Shown here: in pieces, positions 34,930-46,064 of the stretch | How the letters are laid out: each line of letters begins with the position of its first letter | Position numbering within the stretch: position 1 is the first letter of the stretch | Assembly (NCBI GenBank): GCA_032622095.1 | Contig: CP136065.1 | Span: forward strand, 215,432,151 to 215,496,150 | DNA length: 64,000 nucleotides | Direction of reading: 5' to 3' | Origin: Siphonodentalium dalli | Lineage: Eukaryota; Mollusca; Scaphopoda; Gadilida; Siphonodentaliidae | Notes under the pieces: generated by a model | Seen by the model: only the letters and a program-made list of their open reading frames with translations | Databases searched by the model: none | What the model was told of the DNA's origin: nothing | Program-made: the position numbers and the translations under genes

Positions 34930-35868
34930 ATGCCAGAGAAACGACCCCCAGCAAGCTCAACCTCCAGTGCAAGCGGCGACGACAGTGTGAACCCTCACCC
35001 TGGTAAATCAACTAAACTAAAACCCAATGCTGTACCACCAAAAAAACAGAAAACATCCCAAATTGGACAGGGAGGGCAACAGAAATTATTATTTGCCGAT
35101 ACAACACCAGAGACTAATTTAGCAAAGGCTTTATCAGAAATCAATGCCAAACTTGACAACATGGTTACCAAAACTGACCTGGACAAAAGCCTAGAACCCC
35201 GTGTCAAAACTGAAAATATGAACCTTATAATTTCACAAATGAAGTCTGAATTTGACAAAAAGTTGGACAATGTGAAAGATGAGTGCGTTGGGAAAATGTT
35301 TGATGTCGAACAGCGAATGGACAGGATGGATGGTGAAATGAAACAGATGACTGAACAAATTGAAGAGCGAGACACTGACATTGAAGGAATGAAAGCCGAA
35401 ATAGATGCACTGAAGGAAAAGAACAACAGACTTGAGCAACAAACAAGGAAAAACACCATACGAATCTTTGGAATTGAGGACAATATTGCTGAATCTGTGG
35501 ATGAATGCGAGAATAAGGTCATTCAAATCATTCAGTATAAACTTAATTTGAAGAACATCACACAGGAAGACATAAGCATCGCCCATCGCATTGGAAAATA
35601 TAGATCGGATCAGAAATATCCAAGAAGTGTCATATGTAACTTTATCTCGAGAAGGACAAAAAACTCTGTGATTGCGGAACGTAAAACATTAAAAGGCCAG
35701 AAATTAGTCATAAAAGAAGATCTGACCGATGTAAACAGTTCATTACTGAAGAATGCCAAAGAATTGGCTCTTGTTGATGATGCCTGGTCTGTTGGTGGTA
35801 AGATCTACGTCAAATATACCGACAAAACCAGGAAGATTAAGCAGATAAACAAATTATCTGACATATAA
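34930..35868 (+). CDS. LINE ORF1p-like RNA-binding protein
   Basis: A 312-residue basic protein that would coat LINE RNA and act as a nucleic-acid chaperone in the RNP. The first ~55 residues are Pro/Ser/Lys-rich. Residues ~60-170 are a charged heptad-rich coiled coil for trimerisation. An RRM-like domain follows from ~175 (RIFGIED), with DISIAHRIGK and PRSVICNF blocks, and then a C-terminal domain (LVIKEDLT, WSVGGKIYVK). This order matches L1-type ORF1 proteins (Transposase_22 family). The ATG at 34930 is used, because the frame upstream has only a GTG. The frame is intact. It lies ~220 bp from the element's 5' end, leaving a short 5' UTR. Confidence 0.8.
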   Translation: MPEKRPPASSTSSASGDDSVNPHPGKSTKLKPNAVPPKKQKTSQIGQGGQQKLLFADTTPETNLAKALSEINAKLDNMVTKTDLDKSLEPRVKTENMNLIISQMKSEFDKKLDNVKDECVGKMFDVEQRMDRMDGEMKQMTEQIEERDTDIEGMKAEIDALKEKNNRLEQQTRKNTIRIFGIEDNIAESVDECENKVIQIIQYKLNLKNITQEDISIAHRIGKYRSDQKYPRSVICNFISRRTKNSVIAERKTLKGQKLVIKEDLTDVNSSLLKNAKELALVDDAWSVGGKIYVKYTDKTRKIKQINKLSDI

Positions 35869-35869
35869 C

Positions 35870-36105
35870 CACAGGTAGTGTTACATATACACATGATGTT
35901 TTGATCTAGCATGTGGAATGTTAAATGCTTTATGTTGAATATATGTACCACTTAATATGCTTGAAATATGTTAAATATATGTTCCGTTGTATATAATAAT
36001 GCATAAATGTATATGAAATGCAAGTTTGATTCAATGCAAGCTTCAATATCATATATTTGTGCACTTCTCACTGAACGTGTACAAGTAACTCACGCGTTAC
36101 AACTA
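35870..36105. other. Spacer after ORF1
   Basis: AT-rich sequence with repeated ATATGT phrases and no gene. Confidence 0.4.
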
Positions 36106-36109
36106 AATA

Positions 36110-36756
36110 CCATTATGACCAGTAATGAATACTAAAATATTCATGAACAACACCTGAGTAAAAATAACTATTGCTTGGTACACCTGCATGAACTGTGCCA
36201 TTGACCGAAAACTTTCTCTTCAATGATACATGTAAATTAGCTGTAAAGTACTAAATAATGCTACCTTAATATTAGCATTAAAGATACATAATCTGAATTA
36301 TTAGTTTTCGGCATCAAGAGGAAATTTTTTTTTTTCTTTAAATAAGATTTGAGTCTAGGAACCCATCCATCAAAGCCCTGGTTTATCATTTATTATTCGC
36401 CACCTCATATATCTGGCGGCCTAGCTGGTAAATATTCGACAAATGCTGACCGACAGTCTCGATACCAAACTACGTTAACTATTAATATATAACAGTCCTT
36501 GAGCAACTTTATACTATAGTTGACAGCGGTAATTATAATTGTTTTTGGCAATTAACCGACTCTGATAACTAAAGCGGCATTTCATGAATTGTTGTTGTTG
36601 TTGTTGGAATCTGATCACATGGAGACCATCAGTTCGGATTGGGTCCCTTTAAGGTAAAACACAATATAATGAATCTCATATACATGGTTGGCACTCATTC
36701 CGAGAAGTTATCTGGAAAACTGTATTTGAACAAACCCAGGTCTTCGGCTTCGGGAG

Positions 36757-36794
<38 letters not shown>

Positions 36795-38720
36795 AATTAA
36801 AAAAAAAAAATAATAATAATAATAATAAAAAATAATAATAATAATAGATATGAGTTGAGGAACCCATCCATCAAAGCCCTGATTTATCAGATATAAATTT
36901 CTGAAATATGTTATTATTCGCCACCTCAAATATATGGTGGCCTGGTAAATACTCGACAAATGCTGACCAACAGTCTCGATACCAAATTACGTTAAATATT
37001 AATATATAACAGTCCTTGAGCAACTTTATACTATAGTTGACAGCGGTAATTATAATTGTTTTTGGCAATTAATCAACTCTGATAACTAAAGCGGCACTTC
37101 ATGAAATGTTGTTGTTGTTGTTGGAATCTGATCACATGGAGACCATCAGTTCGGATTGGGTCCCTTTAAGGTAAAACACAATATAATGAATCTCATACAC
37201 ATGGTTGGCACTCATTCCGAGAAGTTATCTGGAAAACTGTATTTGAACAAACCCAGGTCTTCGGCTTCGGGAGAAAAAAAAAAAAAAATTATAAAAAAAA
37301 AATAAAGAATAAAAAATAATAATAATAATAGATATGAGTTGAGGAACCCATCCATCAAAGCCCTGATTTATCAGATATCAAGTTCTGAAATATGTTACTA
37401 TTCGCCACCTCAAATATATGATGGTCTGGCTAATATTCAACAAATGCCGACCGACTTAATCTCGACACCAAATTACGCTGAACTGAATATTGATATATAA
37501 CACTTCTTGGGCTATTCATACTATAGTTGACAGCAGTAAGCATAATTATTTTTGGCAATTAATCGATTCTGATAACTAATGTTGTTGTTGTTGGAATCTG
37601 ATGATATGGGGACCATCGAATCAGATTGTGAATCATTGTGTACCTTTAAGGTCAAACACAACATAATGAATCTTATGCACATGGTTCTGCACTCATTCCG
37701 ATAAGTTATCTGGAAAACTGTACTAGTATTTGAACAAACCCAGCTAATACTACTACATGTAGCTACCGGTATACATAATCACAAGAACAGCCTCTTTTCA
37801 AAATAGAAATAACTTCTCATCATAACTTTACTGATGTGAAGACCCATGTTGCATGTATTGGAAACATATTTATTCGTGACACGTGTCACTTGTGAACCCA
37901 AATCCTCATCTGCTCTTCTGACCACATTCTATATCGGGCCATGATGTATATATTGGAAAGTTGGAAACACATTTACCCGTGACATGCGTCACTTGTTAAC
38001 CCTGATGCTTATTCACCCTTATGACAGCATTTATATGAAGTGTACATGTTATATGTATTCGAAACATATTTATTCCTGACAGGTGTCACTTGTGAACTCC
38101 AATTTCTCACACGCCCATATGACTGCATTATATATGATGCATTTATTTGTGACATTTGTCATTTATGAACCCAAATGCTTATTTACCCGCATGACTATCT
38201 TATATAAAGGCATATATGTTCAGACTAAATACCATTATGACCAGTAATGAATACTATAGTAATCAGGAACCACACCTGATTGGTTCACCTGTACTAACTG
38301 TGCTGTTACCAAAAAAAAATCTCTTTCCAATGATATATTGGCTGTTAAGCACTAAATCATGCTAACATTTAATATTTGCAATAAAGGTACACAATCTGAT
38401 TTATAATAACGCCCACAAATTACTTTTTCTTTGGCTTCAATGGTAAAACATATTAGGCTCGAGTCACGGAATCCATCAATCCTAGACCTGAGTTATCAGA
38501 TTTAAAGTTTTTAATTCTGTTACTATTCGCCCCCTCCAATATTTGGCAGAAATGTTTTTGTTGTTGGAATCCGATGACATGGGGACATATAATCAGATTG
38601 TGTACCTTTAAGGTCAAACACAACATAATAAATTTTATACACATTTTTCGGAACTCATTCCTAGAAGTTATCTGAAAACTGTGTTTGAACAAACCCAGTT
38701 AATACTACTAGTTATCAGTG
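36110..38720. repeat. ~450-500 bp tandem repeats between ORF1 and ORF2
   Basis: Units near 36330-36845, 36850-37320, 37330-37745 and a shortened one at 38455-38705. All share GAGTTGAGGAACCCATCCATC, TATTCGCCACCTC, GTTGTTGTTGTTGGAATCTG and TTATCTGGAAAACTG. A leader block (CATTATGACCAGTAATGAATAC) occurs at 36115 and again at 38238, so the array itself has been duplicated. Long T and A runs mark the unit ends at 36763-36810 and 37275-37320. No coding sequence. Confidence 0.8.
37830..38220 (+). repeat. ~105-bp tandem repeats, four copies
   Basis: Each carries GGAAACATATTTATTCGTGACA, GTGTCACTTGTGAAC, CAAATGCTTATTTACCC (variants). They are nested inside the larger repeat block. Confidence 0.75.
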
Positions 38721-39930
38721 TATGCCTCTTATTATAATGCACAATGCATGCATGGTTTTAGCCAACCAAAACATAAACAGTTGTAAACATTAAAATACAA
38801 CTGGGCTTACATTGCTGGAACCACATAACTTTATAAACTGATGAGGTCTAACTACATTTACTACACACATTCCTAGGTCAATATTAGGCTAATTGTGTTT
38901 GGTTACTACATCTAAAGTTCTCAAAATTACAGCATATAATTAGTATATTGTTCCCCGCATTTACTTATTTGTTAATTTTGCTTAACTTTTCAATAACTGG
39001 TATTTAATTTAACCAATTAATTTAACAATTGATTAGCTTATCTAAGTATAATAAATTAATTTTTCTATATATTTCACACAACTAAAGTAAAAAAGAAAAA
39101 ACTAAATTACTTCAATCAATAATTATATATATTTTTTTTTTTTTTTTTTTTACGCCACCAAAGTAGTAGAACTTACCCTTACTGTTATATGCTGTAATTG
39201 TCGGAGCAGACATTAGTTTCTAAATGTATATAGCATAATGTTCATAAATTATCACCTGGGCCTTATTCAATAGTGTGCACGAAGACTCTAGAGAATTGAA
39301 ATACATACATGTGTGCAATAGCATTCTCATTGTACATGTATGGAAAAATGAATATCATTTCTCCTAACTGTATAGTAGCACATTTAAGATAAAACTTTAT
39401 TTATGCATTATTATTTTGTTATATATATCATTCTAACTTGTTTAATAATATCCATTGTTGATAATTTGTCATAATAAATCCATACATTTGTGATCTCCTA
39501 GCAGGACTGCAGAGGACATGAGTTACTTGTAGTAGTATGGTATAATAATATGTAATTATCTAATTATGCATGCTTTAAAATATACTTAAATACATATGCA
39601 TGCTTGAAAGGGCACTTAAATACATACTTAGTCATAATCTGAACATCAAACACTGGATTCAATCTCCATCAAATTTCGAACATATTTGTAACCTATCTGA
39701 GGCTATCTCAAGTTCTCAACCAGTAATTCGGGCTGATAACCAATCACAATTTAAGACTGGTCACATGACCACCCCAGCCCCTTAACAAACCAACAAACTC
39801 CATGTACAATCAACTACAATCTAACTTACTGTAGAACAGTACTATCTTCACCACTTTGCAGTCCTGCATTGGATATTCACTATTTAGATATGCACTAAAT
39901 TGATCATACACCAACATTAACTCATTTATT
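38720..39930. other. No gene recognised
   Basis: Very AT-rich, with a T-run at 39130. No supported feature. Confidence 0.4.
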
Positions 39931-39939
39931 ATGACTTAC

Positions 39940-40127
39940 CACGAGTTAACAGGTAGACGTGGTGCCAAACGTCTCGACATCAAACGCATATTTAAACCAA
40001 AGAACTTTTGTCTCCATTCCTCAGTTGCAGAAGATAACTCAGTAAATATAATCGAAACAACAAACTTGACTGGCTTGGCTGATCGGGCGATGATTTCCAA
40101 CTTATATCCATGCAGTTTCATCCTCAT
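39940..40127 (-). other. Candidate first coding exon with consensus donor
   Basis: On the minus strand an ATG at 40127 opens a 62-codon frame that meets GTAAGT (39934-39939) in phase 2, with a basic, mixed-hydrophobicity product (starts MRMKLHGYKLEIIARS). A CATATAAAG box lies ~90 bp upstream on the same strand. I do not recognise the protein and found no second exon. It could be a chance frame. The plus-strand frame here is a shadow. Confidence 0.25.
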
Positions 40128-40129
40128 TT

Positions 40130-41085
40130 AGAAATATTAAGAATGTAAACAAAATAAAACATTTCACTCGTCCTTACATCTGGACATCAGCGCGAAACAT
40201 TTTGTAATAGCATCTTTATATGCGATATATCGGTCAATGCATCAAAACAACTGCACTAAGCAGGACGATGCGACGCTCACATCGCTGTCCTCGTGTCCCG
40301 AGGTGTGACCTACCGCCCCATTTACAAAAAATGAACGTGCTCAGTGATTTTTTGATACCGTGACGCTGTTATTGTAAACTGGGCATGTTATCGTACGGTT
40401 ATAACCGAAACGAACTGTCTCATCGATACTTGGTGTCTCATCGATAGTTGGTTTATATATAGTTTAACTAACTAATATGTCATGTATAAATGAGTTTCAT
40501 ATGGTTTGCGTATGCTACTGTCCTTTTATTTATTTATTTTTTTCTCTTTATTTTCGATAGCTCTTACATCATACCCTCTGCTTAACTATCAATTATTGTT
40601 TTATGCTTATCTATGTTCCTAATATGGCAACTACTTTATCCAGGACAGGCAGGCAGGATTCGTGTATATGGTAGGAAATATGTTACACTCCTATATATCT
40701 ATAGGGTTCTATAAATTATATACATGGGGCACGCATGTACATGCGCATAAGAAAATTGCCCCATGTGATAAATTAAATGGCATGCAGTAATTAATGTCTC
40801 GCAGATATATGCGTGATATCGCACACACCACTGGTTACTATATACATAGACTCTTTTAACATATTAGTTACTTTGGTTTTTATATGCGCGAATCCTACCT
40901 AGCGAGCTCACAACAATGACTTACAGGCCCGCCAAATATATCACCTTATAATGCTTAAATGAAAGAAACCGATTGTTATATATGCACGTACGACCAGGGT
41001 GACTGTGTACATATTTTGTATATTCCTATGAATAATTCCTTCTCACTAAAGGGCACGACTTTCATAATTCACACAATCCAATTCA
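40130..41085. other. Upstream of LINE ORF2, no gene recognised
   Basis: No coding sequence. It may contain original inter-ORF LINE sequence next to the ORF2 start, but I could not place a junction. Confidence 0.35.
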
Positions 41086-44000
41086 ATGTCAGCAAGTAAT
41101 GTGGTTACTCTGGATGAGGTCAGGGATTCGGACGCTTATGATTTCGCCGCAAAATGGGCCAATATAGAAGAAAATAACGCGGATACGTATTTAGAGCCTA
41201 GCATTCTACCCGATAATGATTGTCAGTATTTCTCCCCAACACAGGCCCATGACTACTTGAATAAGAAAACAAAATTTTCCATTTTTAACTTGAATTGTAG
41301 AAGTTTAAATGCAAATTTCGAATCGATGTGTAACGTACTATGCGACCTGAAAACCACCGATGCATTTGACATAATTGCCCTAACAGAATCGTTTAAAATT
41401 AATCAATCATCCGATCACCAAATTCCGGGTTATCATCCTATGGAATTTAGATGTCGGTTAGACGACGACGATGGCAGGGGAGGTGTATGCCTATTTGTTA
41501 AAGACAACATTCCATACAAAATTAGACCTGATCTTACTGAATTCATTCCGCATGTAATCGAAACTGTATTTATAGAAATAAACCCAGGAAAGCATAACTC
41601 CCATATCGTCGGTTGTGTTTACAGGCCGAATACAGCACCAAAAGCTGATATCGATAAATTCATGACGAAATTTGATGGCATTTTAGAAAAAATCAAAAAT
41701 CACAAGTCCTACATAGCAGGAGACTTCAACATAGACTTACTTAATTTTAAAACGCATTCCAAAACAAATGAATTTATTAACAACATTTTCACCAGAGGAT
41801 TCGTGCCCACGATAACCAAGCCTACTCGAATGACAGACCACTCAGCTACTCTGATCGACAACATTTACACAAACAATATTCGCAATGAACATAGCGCAGG
41901 CATAATTACATGTGACGTATCTGACCATTTTGGCATATTCTATAGCGAACCGCATAAACAAATACACGCATCTCACACCCTCGACACAGGCCCAAATACC
42001 AAACAAAGATCTTTTAGCGCCGAAAATATCAGTAATTTCAAATCTGTTTTACAAACATGCAAATTTGAATCTGTACTACAATGTAATTCAATTGATCGTG
42101 CATACGATAATTTCCTTGAAATATATTTGAATGCCTACGAATTGGCATTTCCACCCAAGAATCGTAAAATACCCAAGAAATTTATAAAACGCGAGCCCTG
42201 GATGACACGAGGTCTGATTAAATCAAGTATCGTAAAGCAAGAATTATACACCAAGAAACTTAAATCAGCATCCGATCGAGCTAAAAATACATATTTAAAT
42301 TATCGTCAATTATATAATAAACTTCTCAGAAAGAGCAAACAATTATATTACTCACGAATTCTTGATGAAAACAAGAACGATCTGAAGAAAACTTGGACAA
42401 TATTGAAGGGTGCACTAAAGATGGAAGGGGGCACTGTTAATCACCCTAAGGTCCTTTTCGATAACGGGACTGAAATAACTTGTCCCAGCCTTATGGCTGA
42501 TAAATTTAATGCGTACTTCTCGAGCATTGGGCGTAAAACTAGTCAACTTGTTGCGAATGAACACAACGCAGATTTTTCTGATTATCTCCGCAATAGAATA
42601 GACGACCTTGACATCTTTGATGTTACCCCAACCACAAACCAAGAAATTATTTTAACCTGCTTATCAATGAAAGGTAAATCTAGTATGGATTTTAAAGGGA
42701 TAACCACTAAACTCATGAAGGAAACAATTGAAACCATAGCTCCGGCATTGAAACATATATTTAACCTCTCATTTGAACAAGGAATTGTCCCAGAAAAGAT
42801 GAAAATAGCAAAGGTTGTTCCAATACCAAAAAATAACAATGCTCACGAAATTTCCAACTACAGACCAATCAGCATCCTACCTACTTTTTCCAAGCTATTA
42901 GAACGAATAATGCAAAAACGCCTATTAGATTTTTTAACTGAGCACGATATTTTGTACAAGCACCAATATGGCTTCCGTCCAAACCACTCTACTTTTCATC
43001 CAATTGTACATCTTCTCGACCACATAGCCAATAACAATGATAAAACAACCAGGGATTCAACAATAGCACTATTCCTAGACCTCTCTAAAGCATTTGACAC
43101 TATAAATCATGATATATTAATTTCAAAATTATATCATTACGGGATAAGGGGTACTGCCCTATCTTGGTTCCAAAGCTATCTAGACAACAGACGACAATAT
43201 GTTGAACTACAGGGAAATAAATCCAAACTAATGGACATAACGTGCGGAGTCCCTCAAGGCTCCATACTCGGCCCCATAATTTTTTTAATCTACGCTAACG
43301 ATATGCCAAACGCGACAAGCATGAATATATTGTCTTACGCAGATGATACCACCTTAATGACTAGCGGGGATAACGGTACTCAAATTGAAAGCTATGTGAA
43401 CAATGAACTACGTAATATATACACCTGGTGTTGCTGCAATAAGCTTTCTATAAACTCAGAAAAGAGCAATTATATGCTCATGCACCCGGAAAATAACGAC
43501 ACCAAATGGAGCACTATGAAAATTCTCTTAAATAACACAGAATTGAAACGTATTGGAAATCGTGAGCACGAAACCTCGACGAAATTTTTAGGCATTCACA
43601 TAGATGAAAATCTATCATTTAAGAAACACATATCATCTGTCTGCTCCAAATTAGCGCACGCCATATATCATATAAACAAAGTCAAAAACTTTTTCCCAGG
43701 CAGCGCCCTTAAAACGTTATATTATGCCCTAATCCAAAGTCACTTGGTATATGGAATCCAGATATGGGGCCATGTTCCCGAGGTAAAACGAGTTTTTTTA
43801 CTACAAAAAAGAGCAATACGAATTGTGTGTAATAAAAAATACAGGAGCCATACCGAACCTTTGTTTAAAAAAGAGAATATCTTGAAAGTATACGACCTCC
43901 ACAAAGTCCATACTACCCTATTCATGCATGACTGGTATTACAACCGCCTGCCTGAATCCTTTTCCCAAATGTTCACTAAACGTATTGCCGGACCGGATAC

Positions 44001-44232
44001 TAGACAACAGCGCCCATTATTTCTCAAAACACCGAGAACTTCCTTTTCTGAACAGCTACCATTTCATGCATTCCCAACCTCATGGAACAACTTAGATAAC
44101 ACTATGACTAAAAATCAAAGTAGGCACGTATTCAAAAAACACATCACAGAGAAAACAATAAGCGCATATTCTAACGATATCAAATGCAAGAATCGAGGAT
44201 GTCCAGACTGCCCCAAGAACGTACCCCGTTAA
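41086..44232 (+). CDS. Intact LINE ORF2: endonuclease-reverse transcriptase
   Basis: A 1048-residue single open frame, so possibly still active. It nicks target DNA and primes reverse transcription there. Residues 1-63 are a family-specific leader. The APE-type endonuclease spans ~64-285, with N70, E101, Y179 (VYRP), D212/N214 (GDFN) and S279-D280-H281. The reverse transcriptase spans ~540-800, with motif A (D665, SKAFD), GVPQGSILGP at 721-730 and YADD at 751-754. The C-terminal ~250 residues end in a Cys-rich CKNRGCPDCP tail. The layout is CR1/L2/jockey-like, without an RNase H domain. All catalytic residues I can check are present. The ATG at 41086 is the first in frame. Confidence 0.92.
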   Translation: MSASNVVTLDEVRDSDAYDFAAKWANIEENNADTYLEPSILPDNDCQYFSPTQAHDYLNKKTKFSIFNLNCRSLNANFESMCNVLCDLKTTDAFDIIALTESFKINQSSDHQIPGYHPMEFRCRLDDDDGRGGVCLFVKDNIPYKIRPDLTEFIPHVIETVFIEINPGKHNSHIVGCVYRPNTAPKADIDKFMTKFDGILEKIKNHKSYIAGDFNIDLLNFKTHSKTNEFINNIFTRGFVPTITKPTRMTDHSATLIDNIYTNNIRNEHSAGIITCDVSDHFGIFYSEPHKQIHASHTLDTGPNTKQRSFSAENISNFKSVLQTCKFESVLQCNSIDRAYDNFLEIYLNAYELAFPPKNRKIPKKFIKREPWMTRGLIKSSIVKQELYTKKLKSASDRAKNTYLNYRQLYNKLLRKSKQLYYSRILDENKNDLKKTWTILKGALKMEGGTVNHPKVLFDNGTEITCPSLMADKFNAYFSSIGRKTSQLVANEHNADFSDYLRNRIDDLDIFDVTPTTNQEIILTCLSMKGKSSMDFKGITTKLMKETIETIAPALKHIFNLSFEQGIVPEKMKIAKVVPIPKNNNAHEISNYRPISILPTFSKLLERIMQKRLLDFLTEHDILYKHQYGFRPNHSTFHPIVHLLDHIANNNDKTTRDSTIALFLDLSKAFDTINHDILISKLYHYGIRGTALSWFQSYLDNRRQYVELQGNKSKLMDITCGVPQGSILGPIIFLIYANDMPNATSMNILSYADDTTLMTSGDNGTQIESYVNNELRNIYTWCCCNKLSINSEKSNYMLMHPENNDTKWSTMKILLNNTELKRIGNREHETSTKFLGIHIDENLSFKKHISSVCSKLAHAIYHINKVKNFFPGSALKTLYYALIQSHLVYGIQIWGHVPEVKRVFLLQKRAIRIVCNKKYRSHTEPLFKKENILKVYDLHKVHTTLFMHDWYYNRLPESFSQMFTKRIAGPDTRQQRPLFLKTPRTSFSEQLPFHAFPTSWNNLDNTMTKNQSRHVFKKHITEKTISAYSNDIKCKNRGCPDCPKNVPR

Positions 44233-44484
44233 GTATACATATAACACGTTCAACGTCAATCTATACGAATCAGTAGTCCCTGTAACCTCATCCGCCAAAC
44301 ATACTACCCATCATCTGAATTTGAACCATATTCACTCCATGGTATTGAACATCCCTCGGGTAGTATCCATTTTCACACACTCTTAAACTAAGCCCTAAAC
44401 TCATAAATTACATATACACAATATTTGCACGGCTCACCCAAGGCCATCTTATTATAAGTTATTACTTTCTATATTTACCATACT

Positions 44485-44526
44485 GGGGATGGCAGGAAGA
44501 CAGTCTTGCCAGATTATGCCATCCCC
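44485..44526 (+). promoter_or_regulatory. LINE 3' stem-loop
   Basis: GGGGATGGCA (44485-44494) pairs with TGCCATCCCC (44517-44526). The loop has its own AAGAC/GTCTT stem. It sits ~80 bp before the TATCC-repeat tail. In CR1/L2-type LINEs such 3' hairpins are recognised by the reverse transcriptase; that role here is inferred. Confidence 0.65.
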
Positions 44527-44606
44527 CACAATACACGACAGAATTATCCATAATTGTTATCATTATTATGTAATATGTATGTGTATTGAAATAAAATATC
44601 CTATCC

Positions 44607-46060
44607 TATCCATGATATCGGGAATCCAATGGTGTGATTTAAATATGCAAAAGTGGCGCGGTTCGAGTCAAGTGTGCCCCAAAGAGGAAAGGGGCACAAA
44701 AATTAATAAACATATTTTAGCGCCGATTTTCACCAAATTGATACATATTCTTCTCCGTGATACAAGGAATCTAATAGTGGCATTTAAAGACGCCAAATTA
44801 CTGCCGTTTGTACAAGAGATGGGAGCACTAAATTTTATAAAAATTTGTTTAGTCGCCGATTTGCACAAAACTTTCCATTACATCGGGAGTCTAATGGGGA
44901 TGCTTAAAGCTGTCAAAAGTAGCGTCATTGAGTCAGGGGTGCACCGAAGTTGAGAGGGGCACCAAAATTTATCAAATATATTTTTAGCGCCAATTTCCAC
45001 CAATTTGATATACTTTGTTCTCCAAGTTACGAAGAATCTAATAGTGTAATTTAAAGACGCCAAATTGGTGCCGATTGGGTGAGAGATGTGGTACTATATT
45101 TGAAACAAATTTGTTTAGTCGCCGTTTACCACCATATGTCATATATATTCATCTTCATAACGTGTCTAATTGTGTGGTTTAAAGATGTCAAAATTGTCGC
45201 CGCTTGAGTCAGATAGGGCGGGGAAGATTTCCAAAACTGATAAACATATGCTTAACGTCAATTTCCACCAAATTCATATACATTCTTCTCCAATGATACG
45301 AGGAATCAAATCGTGTGGGTTAATGCCGCCACATTATGTGCCTATATTTGCGAATGTCGGTGTTCTATACAAGTGCATGGGGGACCATCGATATGTAAGA
45401 TTTTACGAGGAAGATAGCGGAGCGGGTTAGAATTTTCTAAAGTGCCAGGTGTTGGTGTCAGTGCACAGAAAAGGGGGCGTGTGCTGCACAGATGATGAAA
45501 ACAATTTGTCGCCAATTTCCACCAAAGCTATACATAATCATCTCAAGGCTACGGTAACGTTCGATTCAGGGGTGCACGGAGGGGAAAGCGCACCACAAAT
45601 TATAAACAACTATTTTTAGCGCCGATTTGGACCACATTGATATATATTATTCTCCATGACACGAGGAATCTAATCGTGTGATTTAAAGACGCCAAATTGG
45701 TGCCGATTTGGTGAGAGAAGGGGAGGGGCACTACATTTGATAAGAGTTTGTTTAGTAGCCGATTACCTAACAAACTTACACACAATTATATGCAAGATAT
45801 TAGTAGTCTAATAGACGTGGTTTAAATATGTCAAAAGTCATGAATGGGGAGGGGAACCAAAGCTGATACACCTAATTATGTTTAACACTAATTTCCACCA
45901 AAGTCATACACGTTCTCTACAATGATATGGTGAATCAAATCGTGTGAGTTAAATATGCCACATTTGGGCCAGGGATGGAGATGGGGCTAAGATTGTTTTA
46001 GTTGCCGATATTCACCAACGTTATACATAGTTTTCTCCATCATTCGTTCTAAGGAGTTTT
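44607..46060. repeat. Dimeric ~265-bp satellite, right part
   Basis: Same half-units as 33955-34711 (GCCGATTTCCACCAAATTGA, TATACATAATCATCTC), about five dimers with increasing divergence toward 46060. Part of the lectin intron. Confidence 0.8.
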
Positions 46061-46064
46061 TTTG

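Larger units (their letters stand above)
34712..44606 (+). mobile_element. ~9.9-kb LINE insertion (ORF1 + ORF2) in satellite
   Basis: The satellite phase is continuous across this segment: left flank ends CATAATCATCTCC, right flank starts ATGATATCGGG, as in uninterrupted units. The 5' end begins GACTAAGATGGCGACG and the 3' end is a short TATCC microsatellite after an AATAAA signal. This is the structure of a full-length LINE of the CR1/L2/jockey type. ORF1 and ORF2 are separated by 5.2 kb of tandem repeats and unique sequence, which is abnormal and suggests a second insertion or a composite. No long target duplication is visible. Confidence 0.7.

Noticed and set aside
36763-36810. T-run followed by an A-run as a retrotransposon tail pair
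   Set aside because: It sits at the end of each tandem unit and varies in length between units, so it is simple-sequence expansion. Length may also be unreliable in assembly.
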